Shown here piece by piece: positions 18,592 through 27,238 of a DNA stretch of 51,856 bases; position 1 is the stretch's first letter; the number at the start of each line of letters is the position of its first letter. The position numbers and the translations under genes were made by a program. The stretch comes from Burkholderiales bacterium. Its GTDB lineage: Bacteria > Pseudomonadota > Gammaproteobacteria > Burkholderiales > Burkholderiaceae_E. The notes under the pieces are model-generated. The model saw nothing but the letters and a program-made list of their open reading frames with translations, made no database searches and was not told the origin of the DNA. The stretch covers positions 1-51,856 of the forward strand of contig CANKWX010000021.1 of NCBI GenBank assembly GCA_947487165.1, written 5' to 3'.

Positions 18592-19733
18592 ATCGCATGA
18601 AAATCGCCATTGCCGGGGCCGCTGAAACCGATCTCGGCGCCCTGCCCCATCTGTCCGAGCTCGATCTGCGCGCCGATGCCGCCTATCGCGCACTGGCCGA
18701 TGCCGGCCTGACCATCGCCGATGTCGATGGCATCACCAGCGCGACCGAATCCCCGATCGACGTTGCACATTACCTGGGCATCACGCCCTCCTGGTACGAC
18801 GGCACCTCGGTGGGCGGCTGCTCATTTCTGGTTCACGTGCGCCATGCGGCCGCTGCCATTCGTGCGGGCCTTTGCACGACGGTGCTGGTGCTGCACGGCG
18901 AATCGGGTCGCTCGCAGGTGGGTCGTCCGCCGCGTGTGCGTCCTGCCTCGAGCATGCTGGGTCAGTTCGAATTGCCTTATGGCGCATTCGCGCCGCCCAA
19001 TATGTTCACCCTGCCGGTGATGCGTTACCTCAAGGACACCGGCACAACCCATGAGCAGCTTGCCGAAGTCGTGGTCGCGCAAAGCCATTGGGCCGCCGGC
19101 AACCCCCGGGCCAGTCGCAACAAGCTGCTGACCGTGCAGGATGTGATGGCATCGCCACTGATCGCCTATCCTTTTCACAAGCTCGAATGCTGCGTCGTGA
19201 CCGATGGTGGCGGCGCCCTGATCATCACCAGCGCCGATCGCGCACGCGATCTTCGCACTGCTGCGCGGCCGGTCTATCTGCTCGGATCGGGGGAGGCCTG
19301 CGACAGTCCGATGGTCTCGCTGATGGATGACATGACATCGTCCAAGGGCTTCAAACGGGCCAGCAAACAGGCCTTCGATGAGTCCGGCATCAAGCACGCC
19401 GATGTCGATCACCTCATGATCTACGACGCCTTCGCGCACCTGCCGCTCTATGGCCTGGAAGACCTCGGTTTCGTCGGTCGCGGTGAGGCCGGTGCCTTCA
19501 TCCAGGCCGGGCATACCCGTCCGGGCGGCAAGCTGCCGCTCAACACCAACGGTGGCGGCATTCTTTACACCCATACCGGCATGTACGGCATGTTCGCCAT
19601 CCTGGAGGCGGTGCGTCAGCTCCGAGGCGAAGCCTACAAACAGGTCGATGGGGTCAAGACCAGCGTGGTGCAAGGTGTGGGCGGCATGTTCACCGCGGCC
19701 GCCACCCTGGTGCTGTCGAATCAGGAGCCGTGA
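18588..19733 (+). CDS. SCP2-type thiolase-like protein, possible retro-aldolase
   Basis: The 381-residue protein has the SCP2-thiolase fold, with ALADAGLTIADVDGI near the N terminus and MIYDAFAHLPLYGLEDLGF in the middle. Classical catalytic features are altered. The HDCF-type motif reads YDAF, the GHP segment reads NTNGGGILYTHTG, and the C-terminal Cys motif reads VQGVGGMF. This pattern fits non-thiolytic members such as the Ltp2-type retro-aldolases better than a true acetyltransferase. It is translated together with the DUF35 partner just upstream. The substrate is unknown. Confidence 0.87.
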   Translation: MNRMKIAIAGAAETDLGALPHLSELDLRADAAYRALADAGLTIADVDGITSATESPIDVAHYLGITPSWYDGTSVGGCSFLVHVRHAAAAIRAGLCTTVLVLHGESGRSQVGRPPRVRPASSMLGQFELPYGAFAPPNMFTLPVMRYLKDTGTTHEQLAEVVVAQSHWAAGNPRASRNKLLTVQDVMASPLIAYPFHKLECCVVTDGGGALIITSADRARDLRTAARPVYLLGSGEACDSPMVSLMDDMTSSKGFKRASKQAFDESGIKHADVDHLMIYDAFAHLPLYGLEDLGFVGRGEAGAFIQAGHTRPGGKLPLNTNGGGILYTHTGMYGMFAILEAVRQLRGEAYKQVDGVKTSVVQGVGGMFTAAATLVLSNQEP

Positions 19734-19779
19734 TCGGAAATCCTGAGACGACAGCCGGACAATGATCCGGTGGCTGCTG

Positions 19780-19801
19780 CCGCAGGGCACTGATCCTGCG
19801 G
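19780..19801. terminator. Hairpin in the convergent gap after the thiolase-like gene
   Basis: Arms ccgcagg (19780-19786) and cctgcgg (19795-19801) pair perfectly around eight bases between converging genes. No T-tract follows, so a terminator role is only possible. Confidence 0.3.
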
Positions 19802-19871
19802 TGGCGCCGGTCTTCCTGGCGCGCGCGCTGCGAGTCTCGACCGACTGAAGACGCCTCGCTGCGCAGACCTG

Positions 19872-22241
19872 CTACTGACGCGAACCGTTCCAGCTCGACC
19901 CCGCTGGCGTCGACGATGCCGTCAGCGCGCCGGTCAGATAATTGATCGTGCCGGCAAGCGTGGTTGCCACGCCGCTGTTGACGTCGGTCAGGGTAAAGGC
20001 ACCGGTTTCGGGATTCGTGATGCTGAACAGACACGACGACGAGGCGATCAGCGGCGATGAGAGCGATACCGCATCCGCACACGACGCCTTGCCATCTGCG
20101 CTGAAGACAAGGCGTGTAATGGCCCCGTTGTTTGCGACAAGATCGTAATTGCCCTGATAGGAGCCGGCGTTCTGCACGAAAGGCAGATCCGGATCCTCGA
20201 CCGCGATGCCGAGTTGGGTCGCCATGGCGGCAGTCGCAGCATTGTTCAGCGTTGCCTGCTGGCTGACCAAGATCTTCGACTGATAACCCGCATACACCGC
20301 GCCGGACCGTTCCACCAGGATGGTGTTGTAGGACAAGGGGATAGTGAGCGAAGGCAGTCTGTTGAAGCTCATGACACGGGCGTCGCCGAGGGCATCGATG
20401 CTATAGCTGCCGGTGCCGATCGTCGAACAATCTCTCGGTGCCCCGTCGCTGAACCGCTCCTTGCACAGCAGGAAGCTGACCGCAGTGCTCGCTGCACCGG
20501 CGAAGGTCACGCGGATCTGTGTGTTGCCGCTGTAATAGCCCGCAGCACTTCCCGCGCCGATCGGCGCACTGCCGATCCGCCCGATCAGCACGCTAGCTGT
20601 GGGCGCATTCGGTGCGGTGCCGGCGTCGGTATAGGTCGCCCCGCCATACACGAAGCTGTCCTGGCCGCTGGCACTGCAGACCGTTCCCGGGTAGGCGGCG
20701 ATCATCGATGTCAGTGACTTGCTGGCGGTGCCGGCCGCAGGACTGCTGCACGGGCTGGTCGGCTCGCTCACCCGATTCATCGTTCCGGGGTAGTAGGCAA
20801 TCGCCTTGGCGATCGGTGCGACGGTTCTCAGGGACACCGTGGCATTGGCCGGAAAGACCGCGCTGCCAAGTGCCTGCGTCGGATTGGCGACTGACAGGTT
20901 CGAATAACCCGCCGCAGCAAGCTGCTGCATGACGGTCGCCATCGATTTGCCGGCGACATCGATCGTGGCATTGCGGCCCGCGCCGAATTCATAGAAGCGG
21001 CAGGCGTTGTACCAGAAGGAGCCGTTCAGGCCCCAGGTGCCCATCGAGAAAACCCCGTCGATCGGGCACTGGGCCCAGCTCGACTGATTCCAGAACACAT
21101 CATTGCTGCGCAGAGGGCCTGCGGTCTGAACGCCGCCCCATTTGGCGATGTTTCCCGCCACGCTGGCGACCTTGCGATCACTCAGGTAGACATTGTCGTC
21201 AACGTCGGGCGCAGCCTGCGCGAGTGTCGCGGTCAGAAAGCGCACGACATAGTTGGAGAGATCGGTAAAGCGCAGATCGGCGATGTTGCTCGTGCGCTCA
21301 GGCAGGTAAGCGGGCGTCTTGCCGGCAAGGGCATTTTGCACATTTGTTGCCCCAGCCAGCGCAATCGCGCTCGCGGCACTCAGCCCGCTGTCTGCCACGA
21401 CTCGCGCAGCCGCCGCGTCAATCTCGCTGCCGGCAGTCAGGCCCTGAACTGCACTGACCATCGAAGGCAGCATGCGCAGCAGTTGCGAGCGCACGATCTG
21501 GCCGACTGCGTCGCTGGTGATGATCGACCCGTCCAGGGCGACCTGACCGATCGCCGGCGACAGCGTCGTCGAAAGCACCTGGCTGGTGACCACGACCAGT
21601 CTGGCCAATGCCGCATCCTGCGCAGTGAACGCAGCCGGATCGCCAAGCGGCTTGATCACGCTGGCCAGCGATTGAATCGCCTCGATCGCGACCGAGGTCG
21701 GCAGCCCGGTGGTGATCGCATGTTGCGCCACCAGCGTGCTCAGTGGCGTGATGAAGTCGGACTCATCAGCTGGCGCCAACAAGGTGTAAGCGGTCTTGAT
21801 CGATCCATTGACTGAGTCGATGGCACTCAGGCCGACGACCGCAAGCAGGGGATATTTGCAGTTGTCAGCCGCGTCGATCAGAAAGCTGGCGCGGCCATTG
21901 GCATCGGTCGTTGCCTGCGGCTCGCTGGCCTCGCAAACGCCATTCAGATTCTTGTCGGTACAGACAACCGCGCCCTGAATCGGTCCGTCGATCACCCGTG
22001 TCGTCAGCGTGAGCTTGCCGGCGGGCACGGCGCCCGAGGCGGCGGCGCCAGCCGGTGAAGCGCCGGCATCGGTCGTCGAGGTCGCGCCACCCGGCTTCGA
22101 CCCGCTGGCGGCTGAATTGGCGCTCAAACCTTGGGATGCCGATGCACCGGACAGTGGGCTGCTGCCCGAGCCGCCATCGCTGCCACCGCCGCCGCAGGCG
22201 GCCAACATCAGAAGACTCATTGCTGCGCCGATCTGTTTCAT
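19872..22241 (-). CDS. Large hypothetical lipoprotein
   Basis: The 789-residue protein starts MKQIGAAMSLLMLAACGGGG, a lipoprotein signal with Cys16, followed by a Gly/Ser/Ala-rich tether to about residue 75. A short segment, VIDGPIQGAVVCTDKNLNGVCEASEPQATTDANGRA, resembles a calcium-binding or carboxypeptidase-regulatory-like domain in which an acidic Asp/Asn loop is evident. The rest is rich in small polar residues, has several Cys, and is unrecognised. It probably sits on the outer membrane facing outward or into the periplasm. The start at 22241 is chosen for GGGAG seven bases upstream and the signal peptide. Confidence 0.82.
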   Translation of the reverse strand: MKQIGAAMSLLMLAACGGGGSDGGSGSSPLSGASASQGLSANSAASGSKPGGATSTTDAGASPAGAAASGAVPAGKLTLTTRVIDGPIQGAVVCTDKNLNGVCEASEPQATTDANGRASFLIDAADNCKYPLLAVVGLSAIDSVNGSIKTAYTLLAPADESDFITPLSTLVAQHAITTGLPTSVAIEAIQSLASVIKPLGDPAAFTAQDAALARLVVVTSQVLSTTLSPAIGQVALDGSIITSDAVGQIVRSQLLRMLPSMVSAVQGLTAGSEIDAAAARVVADSGLSAASAIALAGATNVQNALAGKTPAYLPERTSNIADLRFTDLSNYVVRFLTATLAQAAPDVDDNVYLSDRKVASVAGNIAKWGGVQTAGPLRSNDVFWNQSSWAQCPIDGVFSMGTWGLNGSFWYNACRFYEFGAGRNATIDVAGKSMATVMQQLAAAGYSNLSVANPTQALGSAVFPANATVSLRTVAPIAKAIAYYPGTMNRVSEPTSPCSSPAAGTASKSLTSMIAAYPGTVCSASGQDSFVYGGATYTDAGTAPNAPTASVLIGRIGSAPIGAGSAAGYYSGNTQIRVTFAGAASTAVSFLLCKERFSDGAPRDCSTIGTGSYSIDALGDARVMSFNRLPSLTIPLSYNTILVERSGAVYAGYQSKILVSQQATLNNAATAAMATQLGIAVEDPDLPFVQNAGSYQGNYDLVANNGAITRLVFSADGKASCADAVSLSSPLIASSSCLFSITNPETGAFTLTDVNSGVATTLAGTINYLTGALTASSTPAGSSWNGSRQ

Positions 22242-22328
22242 GGCGATGCTCCCTTTAATCGGAATTGATGGGATCGATACATCGCCAAGCGAGGCAGGTT
22301 CCATGCCCACGCTTTCGCGCCGAATGGA

Positions 22329-22346
22329 CGCGAACCGCTCTCAGCC
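22329..22346 (+). repeat. 18-bp direct repeat, upstream copy
   Basis: The sequence cgcgaaccgctctcagcc occurs here and again at 23389-23406, just past the flagellin stop. The copies are 1,060 bp apart and bracket the flagellin gene. Each is followed within about 30 bases by a hairpin and T-tract. Confidence 0.85.
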
Positions 22347-22371
22347 ACTCTCCCGGGTCACGATGCCGTGC

Positions 22372-22391
22372 AGCGGGCGACCGCTTTTTTT
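22372..22391 (+). terminator. Putative short terminator upstream of flagellin
   Basis: The stem AGCGG / CCGCT with loop GCGA runs into a tract of seven T. No plus-strand gene ends just before it, so it may be a relic of a lost gene 3' end, or may insulate the flagellin promoter from read-through. Confidence 0.4.
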
Positions 22392-22402
22392 GCCGCGCCC
22401 CC

Positions 22403-22430
22403 TCAAGAATTGGCCGAGGGGTCCCGATAA
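22403..22430 (+). promoter_or_regulatory. Sigma-28 (FliA) promoter of flagellin
   Basis: The box cccgataa (22423-22430) matches seven of eight bases of the GCCGATAA -10 element. A tcaagaat element sits at the -35 position (22403-22410) with 12 bases between. Transcription would begin near 22437, giving a leader of about 75 bases. This is the expected class of promoter for a flagellin gene. Confidence 0.75.
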
Positions 22431-22510
22431 TGAGTCCATGCAAGACACATTTCAGACACAAAACCGGGTCAATCGACCGAGCTGATCATTCCGCCGCTGG
22501 AGTACACGCT

Positions 22511-23356
22511 ATGCCTGCCATCATCAATACCAACACCCTGTCGCTCACCGCTCAGCGCAATGCCAACGCCTCGCAGGGCGATCTGCGCACCTCGATCGAG
22601 CGGCTTTCCAGCGGACTTCGCATCAACTCGGCCAAGGACGACGCAGCCGGCCTGGGCATCGGTGTCCGGATGGACGCCCAGGCCCGCGGCATGAATGTGG
22701 CCGTGCGCAATGCCAACGACGGCATCTCGCTGGCTCAAACCGCCGAAGGCGCACTCGGCAAGGTCAGCGACATGCTCCAGCGCATGCGTGAACTCGCTGT
22801 CCAGTCGTCCAACGCCAGCAATACCAGCGTCGACCGGACCAGCCTGGATAACGAGTTTCAGCAACTGACCGCCGAGATCACCCGGACCATGTCGGCAACC
22901 AAGTTCAACGGTACCGCCATCATCGGCAGCGGCGCGGGCAGTCAGACCTTTCAGGTGGGCGCCAACAGTTCGAGCACCGATCAGCTGACGATCAGCACCA
23001 CCGACATGACCGCGAGCACGACCATGGCGACCGTGACGGCGAGCACCTCGGTGATCTCGGGCACGACCGGCAGCAGTGCAATGACAGCGATCTCCAATAT
23101 CGACGACGCACTGACCACCATCAACTCCGAACGCACCAAGTACGGCGCGATGCAGAACCGCTTTGACGCGGTCATCAGCAACCTGCAGATCGGATCCGAA
23201 AATCAGAAAGCCGCACAAAGCCGCATCATGGATGCCGACTTCGCCAAGGAAACCGCCTCACTGACCCGTGCCCAGATCATGCAGCAGGCCAGCACCGCCA
23301 TGCTGGCCCAGGCCAACTCGGCGCCGCAAAGCGTCCTGCAGCTTCTGAGGGGCTGA
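22511..23356 (+). CDS. fliC: Flagellin
   Basis: The 281-residue protein is the filament subunit. It has the conserved N-terminal D0/D1 helices (MPAIINTNTLSLTAQRN, ERLSSGLRINSAKDDAAGLGI, NDGISLAQTAEGAL). It ends with the C-terminal helices (RMDADFAKETASLTRAQIMQQASTAMLAQAN, SVLQLLRG; the first Met/Asp is I-MDADF). The middle is short and rich in Thr, Ser and Ala, so this is a small flagellin with little surface domain. The ATG at 22511 is the family start; GGAG lies about 11 bases upstream. It is a lone flagellar gene here, with its own promoter and terminator. Confidence 0.96.
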   Translation: MPAIINTNTLSLTAQRNANASQGDLRTSIERLSSGLRINSAKDDAAGLGIGVRMDAQARGMNVAVRNANDGISLAQTAEGALGKVSDMLQRMRELAVQSSNASNTSVDRTSLDNEFQQLTAEITRTMSATKFNGTAIIGSGAGSQTFQVGANSSSTDQLTISTTDMTASTTMATVTASTSVISGTTGSSAMTAISNIDDALTTINSERTKYGAMQNRFDAVISNLQIGSENQKAAQSRIMDADFAKETASLTRAQIMQQASTAMLAQANSAPQSVLQLLRG

Positions 23357-23388
23357 TCCCGACCGAGCCTGATTCCGGGCACCGACAG

Positions 23389-23406
23389 CGCGAACCGCTC
23401 TCAGCC
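23389..23406 (+). repeat. 18-bp direct repeat, downstream copy
   Basis: This is the second exact copy of cgcgaaccgctctcagcc, 33 bp past the flagellin stop and ten bases before the terminator stem. Confidence 0.85.
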
Positions 23407-23415
23407 CGGATCTTC

Positions 23416-23452
23416 GCGGCGACACAGACCCGTTCTGTGTCGCCGCTTTTTT
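23416..23452 (+). terminator. Rho-independent terminator of flagellin
   Basis: A perfect 13-bp stem (gcggcgacacaga at 23416-23428 with tctgtgtcgccgc at 23434-23446) encloses a five-base loop and is followed by six T. It is the strongest terminator in the window. Confidence 0.95.
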
Positions 23453-23568
23453 CGTGCCAGCCGTCGTTCCAACTTAGTCATGGCATCGCAGCATCAGACG
23501 CTTGAAACTGCCACACTCCGCTGCTCGGGCGCCTTGGCGCGCCCTGCACACCCCATCAGGAGACCACG

Positions 23569-24798
23569 ATGAGCCGCATGCGATTTGGCGCCTTCCTCGC
23601 GCCCCACCACCCGATCGGCGAACAGCCAAGATTGCAGTTGCGCAGCGATCTCGATTTTGTCGCACAGCTCGACCGCCTCGGTTTCGACGAATTCTGGTGC
23701 GGTGAGCATCACTCAACTGGCTGGGAGACGATTGCGTCACCGGAGATGTTCCTGGCGGCCGCAGGCGAACGGACCCACCGCATCATGCTGGGCACGGGCG
23801 TCATTTCTTTGCCCTACCACCACCCCTTCAACGTCGCTCAACGCATGGTCCAGCTCGACCACATGACGGGTGGACGCGCGATTTTCGGCTCGGGTCCGGG
23901 CGCGCTGGCCTCCGACGCCCACACGCTCTGCATCGACCCGATGCTTCAGCGTAACCGGCAGGACGAAGCACTCGGCGTCATCAAGCGGCTGCTCGAAGGC
24001 GCAGAGCGCTTCAGCTACGAGTGCGAGTGGTTCAAGATCAAGGATGCCAAGCTGCAGTTGTTGCCGCTGCAGGACAAGCTGCCGATGGCGGTGGCCTCCA
24101 CCATCAGCCCGTCGGGCATGACGCTGGCCGGCAAATACGGCACCGGTGTGATCTCGATCGGCTCAACCTCCACCGAAGGGCTGGCCGCGCTGGCCACGCA
24201 ATGGCAGTTCGCAGAAGAGGCGGCCGCCAAGCATGGCAATGTGGTCGACCGCAAGGACTGGCGGGTCCTGCTGTCGTGGCATATCGCCGAAACCCGCGAG
24301 CAGGCGATGCGCGAGGCCGGCGAAGGCCTGATGCGCTGGAATAATGAATACATCTTCGACACGCTCAAGCGTCCTGGCACCAAGCGCTACACCAGCCCGC
24401 AGGAAGCGCTCGAGGCGATTGCCTTTGCCCCTGGCGCGGCGACCGTCATTGGCACACCCGACGACCTGATCGCAGCCGTACGCAGACTGATTCCGATTAC
24501 AGGCGGATTCGGCACCCTGATCGGATTCGTGCACGACTGGGCCAACCGCGAAAACACCTCACGCAGCTGGGATATGGTCGCGCGTTATGTCGTGCCCGAA
24601 CTCAACGGCATGCTCGACCACTATCGCGAATCGAAAGAGTTCGTGATTACCCACCGCGATGCTTTCGAGGCCGCCGGCAAGGCAGTCATGAACAAGATTC
24701 TCGAGCATGAAGGTGCCACGGCCGCGCTGGCAAAAACCAAAGACAGCCGGCTTGCCATGCCGGGGCATAACGCGCCTGACCTGGTGCGCAAAGACTGA
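23569..24798 (+). CDS. LLM flavin-dependent monooxygenase, limonene 1,2-monooxygenase-like
   Basis: The 409-residue protein is a luciferase-like FMN- or F420-type oxidoreductase. The N terminus MRFGAFLAPHHPIGEQPRLQLRSDLDF, GFDEFWCGEHHSTGWE and LGTGVISLPYHHPFNVAQRMVQLDHMTGGRAIFGSGPG closely recall Rhodococcus limonene monooxygenase LimB. Such enzymes need reduced flavin from a separate reductase; a flavin reductase gene lies at 36564-37226. The start has AGGAG eight bases upstream. Substrate assignment to a terpene is inference from resemblance only. Confidence 0.88.
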   Translation: MSRMRFGAFLAPHHPIGEQPRLQLRSDLDFVAQLDRLGFDEFWCGEHHSTGWETIASPEMFLAAAGERTHRIMLGTGVISLPYHHPFNVAQRMVQLDHMTGGRAIFGSGPGALASDAHTLCIDPMLQRNRQDEALGVIKRLLEGAERFSYECEWFKIKDAKLQLLPLQDKLPMAVASTISPSGMTLAGKYGTGVISIGSTSTEGLAALATQWQFAEEAAAKHGNVVDRKDWRVLLSWHIAETREQAMREAGEGLMRWNNEYIFDTLKRPGTKRYTSPQEALEAIAFAPGAATVIGTPDDLIAAVRRLIPITGGFGTLIGFVHDWANRENTSRSWDMVARYVVPELNGMLDHYRESKEFVITHRDAFEAAGKAVMNKILEHEGATAALAKTKDSRLAMPGHNAPDLVRKD

Positions 24799-24839
24799 CG
24801 AGTGCCCGGGCAGCCAGGCCAAGGCCGGCTGCCCGATCG

Positions 24840-24885
24840 GAATGAGCGTCAGCGGAATGAGCGTCAGCGGTCTGAAAGTCAGCGC
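24840..24885. repeat. 15-bp tandem repeat that repeats the stop codon of the crotonase gene
   Basis: Two exact copies of aatgagcgtcagcgg (24841-24870) are followed by a diverged third that contains the real stop codon. On the minus strand the gene stop TGA (24881-24879) recurs in the same frame 15 and 30 bases later. Confidence 0.8.
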
Positions 24886-25718
24886 CCGGTGAAATTCGGC
24901 TTGCGTTTCTCGATGAAGGCCCGCACCGCCTCGCGATGATCGTCGGTGCGTGACGCATCGACCAGGCGATGAGCCTCATGCTCAAGCGCGGTGTCAAAGT
25001 CGATGAAGGCCGCTTCGTCCAGGTTGTCTTTCATATGGCGAAGCGCGACCGCAGGACCGTGAGCGAGCGAGCGAGCCATGGCAAACGCCTGCTCCTGCAG
25101 CGCTTCGTCGGCCACCACCCGATTGAACAGGCCGATGCGTTCGGCGCGGTCGGCATCAACCCGATCAGAGGTGAACATCATTTCGCGCGCGATCGGAGAG
25201 CCCACCGTGCGGCTCAGCAGCCAGGCAATGCCGTAGTCGCCCGATAAACCGACCCGCGCATAACCCGCGCTCACGAAAGCCGATCTGGCGGCAATCCGGA
25301 TATCGCAGGCCAGGGCGATGGCCAGACCGGCGCCGGCTGCAGCGCCGGGCAATGCGGCCAAGGTGGGTTTTCGCACCGCTACCAGCGCGCCGGTCAGCAG
25401 TCGCTGGCGCTCAAGGAGATCGTCGATACGCTCCTGGCGCGACATGCTCGCCTTGCTGCTGTTGTCGCCCATGCCCTTGACGTCACCGCCGGCGCAAAAA
25501 GCAGCGCCTGCTCCGGTAATAAGCAGGGCGCCGACTCGCTCGTCGTCGCCGCGCTCCTTGATCATTCTGCGCAAGGCCGGGGTGAGATAGTCCGACAGAG
25601 CATTGCGGGCATCCGGTCGATTCAGGGTGATGACCGCGACCCGCTCGCGGATTTCGCACAGCAGCTGATCGGTTCCGGTGTCGATGACAACAGTGTCCTG
25701 GCTGGTTGAGGCAGTCAT
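24879..25718 (-). CDS. Enoyl-CoA hydratase/isomerase family protein
   Basis: The 279-residue crotonase-fold protein has ITLNRPDARNALSD, LITGAGAAFCAGGDVKGMGD (CoA and oxyanion-hole region) and ALPGAAAGAGLAIALACDIRIAA. The usual first catalytic glutamate of enoyl-CoA hydratase falls in GAGLAIALACD and is absent. The second region reads RVGLSGDYG, as in PaaG-like isomerases. An isomerase or other crotonase reaction is thus more likely than plain hydration. It is downstream of the TTC38-like gene by 14 bp on the same strand. Its stop codon sits in a tandem repeat. Confidence 0.9.
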   Translation of the reverse strand: MTASTSQDTVVIDTGTDQLLCEIRERVAVITLNRPDARNALSDYLTPALRRMIKERGDDERVGALLITGAGAAFCAGGDVKGMGDNSSKASMSRQERIDDLLERQRLLTGALVAVRKPTLAALPGAAAGAGLAIALACDIRIAARSAFVSAGYARVGLSGDYGIAWLLSRTVGSPIAREMMFTSDRVDADRAERIGLFNRVVADEALQEQAFAMARSLAHGPAVALRHMKDNLDEAAFIDFDTALEHEAHRLVDASRTDDHREAVRAFIEKRKPNFTGR

Positions 25719-25732
25719 GATGGTCTCCTTTG

Positions 25733-27082
25733 TTATTGACAGTGATCGGCAGGCGGCGCAGGCATGGCCAGCACCCGGTTCATCCAGGCTCGGCTGAGCA
25801 TCGAATGAGGCTTGAGCGCCAGGCGCTCGTTCAGCAAGGCGCGGGCCATTGATCGATTGCCCGATCGTTCGGCCGCGGCGATCAGGGTCTGCGACAGGAG
25901 ATCACGCTGGGCGTGCGAGCCGCCAGCGCGCGCCGCCACCGGTCTGACTGCCGACAGAAGCTCGACCGCACGCTGCGGGTTTTGCTGCCCCATCGCCTGC
26001 AAGGCTAGCGCCACCGGCAACCCGACCTGCCGGGTCATCACCGCGTTATCGGTATCGCCCTGAGCGGTGCGCGCCATCACGGCCGTCAGCCTGGCGGCCA
26101 GATCGTCGCGACCCGCACCGACGAAGCTCATCATCGCGTGCGTATCGTTGAAGGCATACCAGGCATCGTCGATCAGCGGCTCCCAGACCTTGACCATCGG
26201 CTGCCATCGATCCCCGACGTCGACACCCTGAAGGCTGAGTCGCCACAGGAGCGCGCTGGCATCGATCATGTCGAGCACGACCGTCGACTCGGTGCCACGA
26301 ATGCGTTCGTCGTAAAGCTTGAGCACCACATCCCATTGCTGTCGCTCGAGGTGATAGAGCGCCAGATGCCACCAGTTATGGACAGAAAAAAAACTGTCGC
26401 TCGACCAGTCGGCTTCCCGGCTGGTGTACCAGTCGATGCCGTCATCGAGCCGATGGGTCATCTCCATCACATGGGCGACCGCATGAATCGCCCAGGCATT
26501 ACGCGGCGTGCTCGCCACAGCGCGGCGACCATCGACCTCGGCCTGCTCGTAATCACCCATCTCTTCAAGACCGAAGGCATGCATGCCGAGGTAGTAGCCC
26601 TCCAGGGCGCTGCCGGTATCGATATCGGGCAAGCGCCTGGCGACCCGGTCGCGCAGTTCACTCGACTGACCCATGAAAAAATCGGACTGATGCGCGGCAA
26701 ACATCGCAAGGCCATCGTTAGGACAAGCCACCAGGATTTTCTCCCACCGGGCAGCCGCCTCGTGAAGACGCCCTGTGGTCCAGGCATCGAGCGCTGCGAT
26801 ATGCGCAAGCTCGCGATCGTTGGCCCCGCCCGAGACCGCACGCGCCGCCTCGAGCGCTGTCTTCGCCGGTGCCAGCAGCGACTGCTCCGAGCTCAATGCA
26901 AAGAGCATGCTCTTGAGGACATGCGCCATGACAAGGCCCCGGTCGATTGCAAGCGCTGCCTTGACTTGCGCAAGCGGATCATCGGTCAGGGTAATGAGAC
27001 TGCCAAGCGCCAAGTCATAGTGCCTGACGGCGGCAGCATCGCTCGCGCTGAGCGGCGCATCAAAGACATCACGGTAAGTCAT
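25733..27082 (-). CDS. TTC38-like tetratricopeptide protein
   Basis: The 449-residue helical protein matches the TTC38 family. It starts MTYRDVFDAPLSASDAAAVRHYD. It has the typical AWAIHAVAHVMEMTHRLDDGIDWYTSREADW segment followed by FFSVHNWWHLALYHLERQQWD, and continues as TPR-like helices. The function of the family is unknown. The start at 27082 is preferred to an upstream one because AGGACA lies eight bases before it and the family N terminus begins there. It is divergent from the EamA transporter and leads into the crotonase gene. Confidence 0.85.
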   Translation of the reverse strand: MTYRDVFDAPLSASDAAAVRHYDLALGSLITLTDDPLAQVKAALAIDRGLVMAHVLKSMLFALSSEQSLLAPAKTALEAARAVSGGANDRELAHIAALDAWTTGRLHEAAARWEKILVACPNDGLAMFAAHQSDFFMGQSSELRDRVARRLPDIDTGSALEGYYLGMHAFGLEEMGDYEQAEVDGRRAVASTPRNAWAIHAVAHVMEMTHRLDDGIDWYTSREADWSSDSFFSVHNWWHLALYHLERQQWDVVLKLYDERIRGTESTVVLDMIDASALLWRLSLQGVDVGDRWQPMVKVWEPLIDDAWYAFNDTHAMMSFVGAGRDDLAARLTAVMARTAQGDTDNAVMTRQVGLPVALALQAMGQQNPQRAVELLSAVRPVAARAGGSHAQRDLLSQTLIAAAERSGNRSMARALLNERLALKPHSMLSRAWMNRVLAMPAPPADHCQ

Positions 27083-27238
27083 GGCACTGTCCTGTGTTGG
27101 AATGCAGCGCGACACGACCCAGGCTGCTGTGCGGATCATGCTGACAGGTGAGGGCTGATGGCAAGCCGGCCTTCCGAAAGTCAGCTCGCGTATAGTCCCG
27201 GCCATGCCCCGGCCAACGCCACCGAGCCCCTGCGCTCG

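Noticed and set aside
22265-22510. In-frame upstream extension of flagellin
   Set aside because: Flagellins start with the MPAIINTN sequence and the extension covers the sigma-28 promoter.
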